Assembly (NCBI GenBank): GCA_023055425.1
Contig: JALGPY010000074.1
Location: 228,748 to 292,747 of the forward strand
Reading direction: 5' to 3'
DNA: 64,000 bases
DNA from: Linanthus parryae
Lineage: Eukaryota > Streptophyta > Magnoliopsida > Ericales > Polemoniaceae
Shown here: piece by piece, positions 34,625 to 43,539 of the stretch
Layout of the letters: each line of letters begins with the position of its first letter
How positions within the stretch are numbered: position 1 is the stretch's first letter
Program-made: the position numbers and the translations under genes
The notes under the pieces: generated by a model
What the model saw: only the letters and a program-made list of their open reading frames with translations
Database searches by the model: none
Told to the model about the DNA's origin: nothing

Positions 34625-35295
34625 CGCGTGAAGACTCATAGCTGTATAGACTTCCATGCGCGGAAACCAACATACGCGTCGCTGCCACGCACCAATTCAA
34701 ATACGGGTAAGTTCAGCCCCCGTGCGTGTCATTATGACCTAAAACCCCTAGAGTCGTGCCGTCTGACCTTTAGGGTTTTAGGCGTGACGTCAGCTTGTCC
34801 TGTGATTGCGCGATTCGACGGTGACGGTTGCGATTAGACTACCGAAAGGACGCAACCCTTCATTGTTTTGGATAAATACCTTGTATCCCCCATTATTGCA
34901 AAGCATCACTTCTCTCTTAAAGTGAATGGTACCCGGAGATCTTCGAGAGCAGATTCAGATAATCAATCACCAGTTCAGAACTGCAAATCGTATTCTTCAA
35001 TTGTGCATATCCAAGCAGGCTTCAAGAAGACAAGGTTGGCCTTGTTTAATTTTGATTTAAGATACCAGTGTTTGCCTTGAACTGCGTTGAATCTGTAAAC
35101 CCATAAAATTTGTGAAGAGGCTTTGATCTTTGAACCCACTTTGCTTTAATCCCTCAACAATATGAGATCTTGCAACTCCCTGATTTCTGAAATTGATACC
35201 AGAAACTGTTCGTCTTCCTTTGCATAGATCTTGAATTTCAAAATTCAAACTGAAGTGTGGTATTTCTCCCCCCTTTTTCTTGCTCTTCCGCAGGA
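34625..35295 (+). other. leader region of the antisense gene
   Basis: Contains a TATA-like GGATAAATACC at about 34870. Right before the ATG it ends in a pyrimidine tract with CTTCCGCAG, a 3' splice site, so the 5' UTR probably has an intron. The left Tat copy has the same acceptor (CTTGCAG) at the same distance from its ATG. Confidence 0.5.
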
Positions 35296-38200
35296 ATGGC
35301 CAAGACAAGAGTAACCAGACCCGTCAAGGAAGATGAAGAGATACCCAACCTTCCGCCGACTCTGTGGCGAAAAGCCCCCTATTTAGGCGGCAAAGATTTT
35401 TACCATGCGAGAGTTAAGGCGAAGAGGATGCCTGATCCTGTCCCAGTCGAGCGATTGCTGACACTGACTCGCCCAGTCAACTCAGCCTTGCTCGAGTTGA
35501 TCGGTTCCGAGGATGTGGTTCGATTGGGGATCGAGAACGGGCACTTCCCATATACTGAGATTTCTACTCAGGCGTTCGTCCAGAAATTGGACTATATGGA
35601 TGAGTGGATTGACCACGTGTTGGACCATCACGCCGTGACTCTTAATGAAGCCGGCGTATACTTTGCTATCCGTGCTATGAAGGGTGCTGCCGTGAAGCTG
35701 GATCAGTCCATGCTTCTAGACCTTCTGTCCCGTTACTCGCCTGCGACTCATACGTTTCATTTTGCTGAGTTCGAGGCTGCCCCCACACTCGAGGACGTTC
35801 AAATGCTGTACGAGCTTTCCCCCATGGGCGAAGTGGACCCTTTGAGTCCCTTGAGGACATCTGCGGAGATTGCTTTATACACGCAGATGGAGGAATGCCT
35901 AGCAGAGGTAAAGAAAATCTCCACCCGGTGGACCACTACAAAGCCTCTTCCGAACTGGCAGTTGGTCGATACGTCTGCGAAGAATACCTGGAACAAATGG
36001 TTGCAGTACTTCTTCCGAGACTATGCGAACAGCAGCATCACTAAGAAACTTTTGAGTGAGGACCCAGAGGCCGAGAATTACGTAGAGGGTAAAGGCTATC
36101 ATTTGACCCTTTGTGCTTTTCTCTGTGCTTGGCTGTCGAGGTATCTGATTGATGGTCACCCCCATGACGGAGTCTTCTACCATGTATTGCCACTTGCTGT
36201 GAGGCTCGCCCTTGGCCAGAGAGTCGCACTCGGACCCTTGGTCTTGGGCACGCTGTACTATAGGCTTGATCAGTTGGTTCTAGCCATGAAGGAGTCGCGT
36301 GGCCGTCTCGATGTACTGACTTTTGTCAATATTTCCTTTTTGACAATGTGGGTTTTCGAGCGATGGCCGTCTTATTCTCCAACTGCTCTCAAACTTGACA
36401 AGTGGTGTCCCCCAGGCGAGACGGAAGCGCGCAACAGCGGAAGAGCTGCGAGATGGTTCGGAGCAAGCAACACCAAGTGCGTTTGGAGTTTGATATGCGA
36501 CAAACGGAAGGAGTTTACTGCCAGGCCCTATGCCACGCGCATTGAGAATGTGCGATGGTTTCCAAAGCTGTACCCCTCTAAAGGTATGGTCTTCTCAGAA
36601 GAGCTTCTCTTTGAAGAGGGACCGCATTTCCATGAGCGCTATCGCGAGTTCTTTTGCTGGTGTCTGCGAGGTTCCCTTCCTGCCCTTGCAGACCATATTC
36701 GTGAGCTCGCGCCGAGGTATGAAAAGCTTACCGTGGACGTTGACCCCACTCGAGTTTCTCCTCAGTTTGGTTTTGATGCGGTGGCCCCATCAATCTGGCC
36801 CAGTCCATTATCAGAGGATGCTACAAGCGCTTGCTAACAAAGGAGTGCAAGACGGTCTTCATGAACAATCTTCCCTTTGAGCAGCCTGCGGGAACCCGCG
36901 AGGGTGGTTGTTCCCAAAACTGGCTCGCGTACTGGGTTGCCCAGCAAACGAGGATTGAGACGGAGTCGGCCGCGCAGTCAAGCAGAGCTCCCTTGATCAA
37001 AAGAAACTCTTTTCCGTTTCGCCCCACTTGCAGTCTAAGCGAGTCTGAGTATGGTTGCTACTCACTGTGGGATCGTGAGAACCATTTGTGCCCTGATGTC
37101 ATTCTGAAGGAGCAAGTCGCCACAATTAAGAAGGGCGATACGCATGTCGTCAGATATAGCAAGGCATTTGCTGAGGTAAGAAATTTCTTCGCGTGCGTTA
37201 AGCTTCTTGATTTCCTTATGCTGACATCTTTATTCTGTACTGTTGTAGTGTCATGTGCGCCGATTCGCATCTGGTGATCGCTCCAAGTCATTGGTTAACG
37301 CCATTGTTGCCACCAGAAGACAAAAGCAGTCGTTCCGGCTAGCGTGGAGGATGGATCCTGAGCTCGAAACAAAGATCCGCGCAGTCATGAATGCTTTTGC
37401 TGACTCGCTGATAGACAATCCTCCGGCTCCGTCTCCTCCTGGAGATGACCCGTCTCCTCCAGCGACTGCGGCGCCAAGAGTGAAGATACCTAGGCAAAAG
37501 GGAATTACGATTTCTTCCCCTAGAAGTGCTCCAGCTTCTCCTCCAGTGAGGTCCCTTTCTATCAAGGACAAAGGCAAAGGTCGCATGCCCAGCAAGGTGC
37601 GGAAAGAGCTCGCAGTTGAGTCTTTCGTCCCGTTCAACCAGGAGGAAGAGGAGGAGAGGCAGGAGCCCCAAGAAAGTGATGAAGAAGAAGAAGCAACAGT
37701 TGTGATGCATGAGGAAGAATCAAGAGGTACCTCCGTCGCATTTCCTTTCCCATTATCGTAACTTCTTTGCACTTCTTTTCTTAAACCAGTCATATCTTCG
37801 CAGATGATGATGATGAGACCATTGGTGGCCTTTTCGCCAAGAGGCAAAAGAGAGATACCCATTCTAGCATTCCAGACGATCCCATAAGCGAGGACATTCT
37901 TGCTGAGTCCAGGAAGACAGCCGCGGAAGCTGCTGAAAGAAGAAGGCAGCGAGAAGAGGAGGAACTCGAGCGTGTGAGACAGCGGAGCCTCGAACAGCAG
38001 CATGTTGACGACTTAGTGCGTCCAGCTAGCGAGGAAGATGAGCTTCCCGAAGAAGTGGTTCCCCAGGCAGAGGAAGAAGATGCGGTTCCGGAAGAGGATG
38101 CAGCAGCGCTGGAGCAAGTTCAAGCGGACTTTGAAGAAATCGCAGGCGGCGATAAAGGTGAGATCTTCAATCTCGCAGTAACTTATAGAGATGTTATTGT

Positions 38201-39584
38201 GGGTGCGTTAAAGCATGGTGTGTCAAAGGCTGACATTCGCCGTTGGTTAGTAGGCAAATGCGGAGAACCCTCAGGTAACTATTTGAGTGATACGCATGTG
38301 CTAGGCTTTAGCAACTTGAGACAGAATCATGACTGGTTTATTCGCATCCCAGGTCACGCTTCTCTTAAAGACCTGCTTAGTGAGGACACACTAATAGGAC
38401 ATGGTTCCACGTCCTTAGTGTATGATGAAGATACCTCAATCCCACCTTCGCGTGGAGGTGCTTACTCTTAGCTTTAGTAAAGATATCAAAATAACTTATA
38501 GCGCAAGTTACCTCATATCATCGCATTTAATATTGTAGGTCATGCTGAGGAACCTGTGCTGGAGCGGAGAAGTCAGCCTTCTGCGTCCTATGTCCCGATT
38601 CCAAGCTCCCATACCGAGAAGCCTGTCGCAGCTGCTGAACATGCAAGTGAGCCTCTCAAGGACATCATCGAACTTTCCGATGATGCTGAAGCAGATGCTG
38701 TGCTGATGGATGAAAATGTCCATGCTGGTGCTGAAGAAGTAAGGACAAGTGCTGCTAATGCTTTCGCATCTGAGAGCGTTCTTCGCCAAGCGACTTCGGC
38801 TGTCCCTTCGCCTCCGGCGATGACTGAGTCAGAGGCACCTATTCCTGCGTGGAGCTTTTGGGGCTCGCAGGTTGGGAATGTAGTCGCAGCTGGTGCGGCC
38901 TACACTCTTCCTCCTGACTACGAGAGATTGGAGCTCGCAGCTGATAGGAGAGCTATGGAGCGAGGACAGTCTTCGACTACCCCGGCAGCGCGCATTCCTT
39001 CCCTTCATGAGATTCTGGAAGGAACTGGTAAGCAAAGCTTTACTGTTCGCATTTTGCATTATTTTCTTGCGAGTTTGACATCATAACTAAGTTTTGACGT
39101 CTCTTCAGGTTTGAAGCAAACCGATGTAGACTGGGTGGTTCGAATGCGCCTCGCCTACCCCCAATCGTTTGTGAGATCTCTGGAGATAGGGCCCTTCGAC
39201 AGGAGGCTGTTTCTTTCTGAAGCCATTTGGATTTTGGAGCAGCTGTCTGTGGCTACGCCTGCGACCATTTCGGTCCAGAGTGCTGAATTGCTATGTGGCA
39301 TGTGCCAAAATCTCGTGACCAAAGTCCAGGGCAAACTGGGTTTCAAATTTCTTATGAACAGAGTCACGCTGATTCGCGCAGCCGTAACTTTGAAACTCGG
39401 CCACCAGAACCTCGCAGCTGAGAAGCAGAAGGTGGAGCAGCAAAAGCTAAAGGTTGATGAAGCTCTGAAGCTCTATCATGAGATGAATGCCAGGTGCGAG
39501 CTGCTGAAGCAAGAAGTGGAACAAGTAGAGAAGCTGAGCCATCAGTTCGAGCCCCAAGACTCCTTGATCAAAAATTTGCTTTGA
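35296..39584 (+). CDS. antisense five-exon gene of the Tat element: plant-mobile-domain-like protein with coiled-coil C-terminus
   Basis: Predicted exons are 35296-37175, 37249-37726, 37804-38157, 38539-39027 and 39109-39584. All four introns are GT-AG and the phases agree (0, 1, 1, 1), for about 1225 residues. Residues about 20-330 resemble the plant mobile domain: LLSRYSPATHTFHF, APTLEDVQMLYELSPMG, then LCAFLCAWLSRYL and HVLPLAVRLALGQ. The middle is Pro/Ser- and Glu-rich. The last exon looks like a coiled coil (NLAAEKQKVEQQKLKVDEAL). Exon 1 has one frameshift, near 36780-36830, where frame 1 ends at TGA-like SAC-stop and LLTKECKTVFMNNLPFEQP continues. The role is unknown. PMD proteins are known both as host genes (MAIN/MAIL1) and inside transposons. 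Exon 3 could also read through to 38471. Confidence 0.65.
38158..38538 (+). other. third intron of the antisense gene, or coding extension
   Basis: GTGAGATC...TTGTAG gives a phase-1 intron that joins GGDK to GHAEEPVLERR. However, the same frame stays open to 38471 (TYRDVIVGALKHGVSKADIR), so a retained-intron form with an alternative C-terminus is possible. Confidence 0.45.
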
Positions 39585-39892
39585 CTTTTCGAATTTTGAA
39601 AAAATAGCAGGGAAATAGCTGAAACATTAATGTAATGTTTGAAACATTAATGTAATGTTGCTAGGGTTTCTCCCCCTTTTTTTTTAACAACAAACAATAA
39701 ATTTGCCCGTTTTGCCCTTTCCCGGGATTTGATTGGATGTTTCTGTGCATATACAATTATGACATCAGCAATTGATACTCTGCTTGATTTCGCGCTAATT
39801 TCTCGGCAGATAAACACGCTTTCGTTGGGAAGTCCATCCGAATCATGACCGTCCGTCATTTATTAGGATACGCAACTGAATCGTCGTAGCCT

Positions 39893-40359
39893 AAGTCACC
39901 TAGAGCGGGAGCGAAGCGGGAGCGCGAACTAGAGCGGGAGCGGGAAAACGTCTAATTTCAGAAGGATTGCATTTGAGAGCGTCGCGAGAGCGTCTATATA
40001 TAATATTTATTTACTATAATTTTATGAAAAAAACTAATATTTACATATAATAATGTGATTTTACACACGAGAATATTTTTTATTAAAGGGGTTGTCAGTA
40101 TTCATCTGTCAAATAGGTTGCTTCAATAAGGAAAAATAATGTTAAACAGTTGAATTATCAAACTGACATGTAATAAGTTGAGATTAATCATCAAGTATAG
40201 TCCAAACTAGTGGTAAATTGGCTTTAAAAAGTAATTCGTCTACGAAAACGAGCTCTCTATTTTCTGGAGCGCCTTTAGAGCGAGGTTTGGACTCGAAAGC
40301 GCCAGAGCGAGGTTTGGGAGCGGGAGCGATGCCCCTTCGAGAGGTTTTAGGTGACTAAG
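39893..40359. mobile_element. MITE (467 bp) inside the Tat element
   Basis: Ends AAGTCACCTAGAGC and (reverse complement of the right end) CTTAGTCACCTAAAAC, with GTCGTAGCCT at 39883-39892 and 40360-40369. Subterminal parts carry repeated GAGCGGGAGCG and GAGCGAGGTTTGG; the centre is AT-rich. The duplication is 8-10 bp depending on how the border is drawn, which fits hAT-like or Mutator-like MITEs. The surrounding CGTAGCCTTTAGTAGGGT resembles CGTAGGCTTTAATAGGGT in the left Tat copy, so it hit Tat sequence. Confidence 0.7.
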
Positions 40360-40478
40360 GTCGTAGCCTTTAGTAGGGTAATTGATGGTTACCGCTTTTC
40401 AAGGCGTAAGTGATTGAACTTACCCTCTTTTTGAATTCTGCTGACTCATCTTTGGCAACTGAAGAGTCTCCACAGGGT

Positions 40479-41117
40479 CTATATAAACCCTGTCTTTGCT
40501 ATTTGGGTTCTTTATCCCAAAAATGTGCTTTGCCGTGAGTCCTTACGACTGCTGGCTTCAACGCTTATTTTCCGTTGATTCGTGGCAACTTCAAGTTGTG
40601 AATCCTGAGTTTGCGCTTTGTGCTTTAGAAATAGTTTCCAAGATCCACTTTATGAGGCTTATTGCTCTTTTTAACCACCATAAAGAATATGCAGATAATA
40701 TCTCATGTGTGTTCGAAGAAATTTCTTCGTGTATTATGTGTGCAGGTCATGTTTCCGGCCGCCTCCCGGCGAGGTGCAGCGCCGAGGTGACCGTGCTACC
40801 GTCTCGTAATGAACGGTGGAATTCTCCTCCAGCATCCCCGGAGGAGGATTTCTTGCCTCTTCGTTCTTGAACTCAGGGCTGCGGACCGCTGTGTTCATCC
40901 CCGTCTACAAGGAGCCCTTGCCCTTTGGAGCTTCTGCTTGCCTGTTGATCGCCGGAACCGGTGGTTCCTTGGGCAAATGTTATGGGGTGCAGATCTGACA
41001 AGGGTCTTGTCAAATACTGGGATCTTGAACGTATGGCTTCATGTGGCTCTTTGGAGCAAGATCCCAGCTGCGACAGATGTTCACCCGCAGATTTGCGTAT
41101 TGTATAGCTGGTGTTAG
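40479..41117 (+). other. possible second antisense unit of the complete Tat element
   Basis: CTATATAAACCCTG at 40479-40492 is a good TATA box. An open frame of 124 codons runs 40496-40870 and further frames reach 41117. TATTATGTGTGCAG at 40732-40745 could be a splice acceptor. A hairpin-like CTCCTCCAG...CGGAGGAGG lies at 40827-40848. The counterpart in the left Tat copy is 3111-3684 on the minus strand. No domain is recognised and coding potential is uncertain. Confidence 0.3.
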
Positions 41118-41469
41118 GACCGTTAGGTTCACCCTTTTTTTTTCAGTCGGGATTCCCCTAGTGTGTCTCTGGCTTGTCAGCTACTTTTCGAATGTATTGT
41201 AAGCCATGTTGGCTGCGTAGTTAGATTCGAGCTTTTTGGCTTGTAAGCTGCTATCTAGACAGATAAATTGCAAGTCTTTTGACTTATAATGATAAATAGC
41301 TTTTTGTATTATCTGCTGTCTCTTTACAACAAAATACAACTTCGCATGCGTTTCGGCATATTTCGCCTTGCATAATGCTACGTAATGGTTTTGCATTTGC
41401 GATCTGCTATATGAATTCGCAGATGTTTTACTAGATCGTTCGAGATCGTATTTTCGCAGCTGTGCCATC

Positions 41470-42290
41470 TTGGCAGATGGATTTGTGATTGGCCTTTGTG
41501 GATCATTTAAGATCATTTTTGCAATATTGCTATCGTAGCAGATAGTCTTTAGTAGATCAATTAAGATCGTTAAATCGTGCGAGTTGCTATCGTGGCAGAC
41601 AGGCTTTTAGAAGATCAAACAAGATCATTTTGCGCATGAGTTACTATCATAATAGATAGGCTTTAAAGATCAATTAAGATCGCATTTGTATGTGTTGCTA
41701 TCGTGACAGATAGGCTTTAGAAGATCAATTAAGATCGCATTTGTATAGGCCCCTACCGTGAAAGATAGGCTTTAAAGATCAATTAAGATCGCATTTGTAT
41801 GTGTTGCTATCGTGACAGATAGGCTTTAGAAGATCAATTAAGATCGCATTTGTGTAGGCTGCTATCATAACAGATAGGCTTAGATGATCAGTTAAGATCG
41901 CATTTCGCATTTGCTGCTATCGTAACAGATAGGCTTAGATGATCAGTTAAGATCGCATTTCGCATTTGCTGCTATCGTAACAGATAGGCTTAGATGATCA
42001 GTTAAGATCGCATTTCGCATTTGCTGCTATCGTAACAGATAGGCTTAGATGATCAGTTAAGATCGTATTTGCGCGGGCTGCTATCATAACAGATAGGCTT
42101 AGATGATCAGTTAAGATCGCATTTCGCATTTGCTGCTATCGTAACAGATAGGCTTAGATGATCAGTTAAGATCGTATTTGCGCGGGCTGCTATCATAACA
42201 TATAGGCTTAAATGATCAATTAAGATCGCATGATGATAGGCTTATGATGATGATCGATTAAGATCGTAGTTGTACAGATTGCTATTGCGG
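41470..42290. repeat. 55 bp tandem array in the complete Tat element
   Basis: The unit is GATCAGTTAAGATCGCATTT + CGCATTTGCTGCTATCGTAA + CAGATAGGCTTAGAT. Copies between about 41890 and 42180 are almost identical; outer copies are diverged and shorter. Each unit has the dyads GATCAGTTAAGATC and CTATCGTAACAGATAG. It corresponds to the 36 bp array of the left Tat copy in position and core sequence. Confidence 0.88.
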
Positions 42291-42504
42291 CGAATAAACC
42301 ATTGTTAACAGTAATAACAACTGAATAAAGCATCATAAACAGCTAGAAATGTGAACTTCTCATCTGGGAGAATTCTTTTATTATAATGCTCTCATATGGG
42401 AGAGATGGGATTACAATCCTCTCATATGGGAGAGGAGATTGTGTAAATCGTAGCCATACGAGATATCAAGCGACGTTATAATAAAACGCATGAAATGAGA
42501 GAAG
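42291..42504 (-). other. Tat 3' untranslated segment between integrase and the tandem array
   Basis: No ORF. Holds three copies of CTCATATGGGAGA-like sequence near 42360-42435 (CTCATCTGGGAGA, CTCATATGGGAGA twice), spaced 28-32 bp. Confidence 0.6.
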
Positions 42505-43536
42505 TCAGGGATAGTACTTCTTAATCCAGCGCATGTTGACTGAACTCGGGGTTGAGGTTGTGCCGTGCAACCTTCGGATGCTGCAGTAGCCACTGTCGAA
42601 GACTTCTGTGACTTCAAAGGGTCCCTCCCAGTTGGCTGCGAACTTCGGGTGAGTTGCTTCTCGCATACAGTGGTCAGATGCGCGCAAGACCAAGTCTCCG
42701 ACTGCGAAATCTCTTCGCTGGACCGTCTTATTGTAGGCGCGAGCGATTCTTTCCTGGTACCGCTTGTTGGTTCTTTTGGCTTGTTCTCGCTTTTCCTCCA
42801 GCAAGACTAAGTCGTGATCGCGTTGATTTTCATAGAGTGCATGGAAGGCTAGCCTTGCCGAATTGACTCTAACCTCCGCAGGTACTACAGCTTCGGCCCC
42901 ATAACATAGTAGAAATGGCGAGGCCCCCGTGGGTGTCCTTGGAGAAGTTCGGTAGGCCCACAGAGCTATGCTTAGAGAGTCGGCCCACTTCTTGTGGTCA
43001 TCCGCGACCATCTTGCTCAAAATTCTCAACAGCGTTTTGTTGGTCGCTTCGGCTTGTCCATTTCCCTTTGGGTAATAAGGGGTAGAACAAATCTGCCTGA
43101 TATTCGCAGCTACCTGGCGATTAACAAAAGGAGTACCATTATCTGAAAGAATGGTGTTTGGGATTCCGAACTTGCATATGATGCTTTCCTGGATGAAATT
43201 GACCACAGCCAGCGCATTTGCCGTCTTCAGTGGTATTGCTTCCACCCACTTGGTGAACAGCTCAGTCGCGGTGAGAATGAAATGGTTCCCGTGCGACGTC
43301 GGTCGGATGGGACCGATGAAGTCCAGAGCCCATGTGTGAAATGGCCATGGCGTCCCTAATGCATGCAGATCCACGGCGGGAGCGTGCACTAGGTTCCCTT
43401 TGAATTGGCACTCCTGGCAGCGTCGCACTTTGGTGCGGCAATCGACCTCCATCGTGGGCCGGAAATACCCGATTGAGAGGAGCTGTCTGCACAATTTCGC
43501 ACCTCCTTGATGCTCTACTTGATGGGAAAGGTCCAT
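42505..43536 (-). CDS. Tat integrase region of pol (after an in-frame stop)
   Basis: 343 codons in the same frame as the upstream pol ORF, cut off from it by a TAA at 43540-43542. Zinc-binding residues H5, H9, C40, C43 (SHQVEHQ; RRCQEC). Catalytic core D72 (LDFIGP), D132 (LSDNG) and E163 (GNGQAEATNK). The gap between D132 and E163 is 30 residues instead of the canonical 35 still present in the left Tat copy: a five-residue deletion, QVAANIRQ against QVAVKLMEYNVRQ. The C-terminal part ends NMRWIKKYYP, as in other Tat elements. The enzyme would join the DNA copy to the host chromosome; with this deletion and the stop it is probably inactive. Confidence 0.9.
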   Translation of the reverse strand: MDLSHQVEHQGGAKLCRQLLSIGYFRPTMEVDCRTKVRRCQECQFKGNLVHAPAVDLHALGTPWPFHTWALDFIGPIRPTSHGNHFILTATELFTKWVEAIPLKTANALAVVNFIQESIICKFGIPNTILSDNGTPFVNRQVAANIRQICSTPYYPKGNGQAEATNKTLLRILSKMVADDHKKWADSLSIALWAYRTSPRTPTGASPFLLCYGAEAVVPAEVRVNSARLAFHALYENQRDHDLVLLEEKREQAKRTNKRYQERIARAYNKTVQRRDFAVGDLVLRASDHCMREATHPKFAANWEGPFEVTEVFDSGYCSIRRLHGTTSTPSSVNMRWIKKYYP

Positions 43537-43539
43537 GAC

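Noticed and set aside
41470..42290. CRISPR-like periodic array
   Set aside because: This is plant nuclear DNA; the units are contiguous tandem repeats without unique spacers, inside a retrotransposon.
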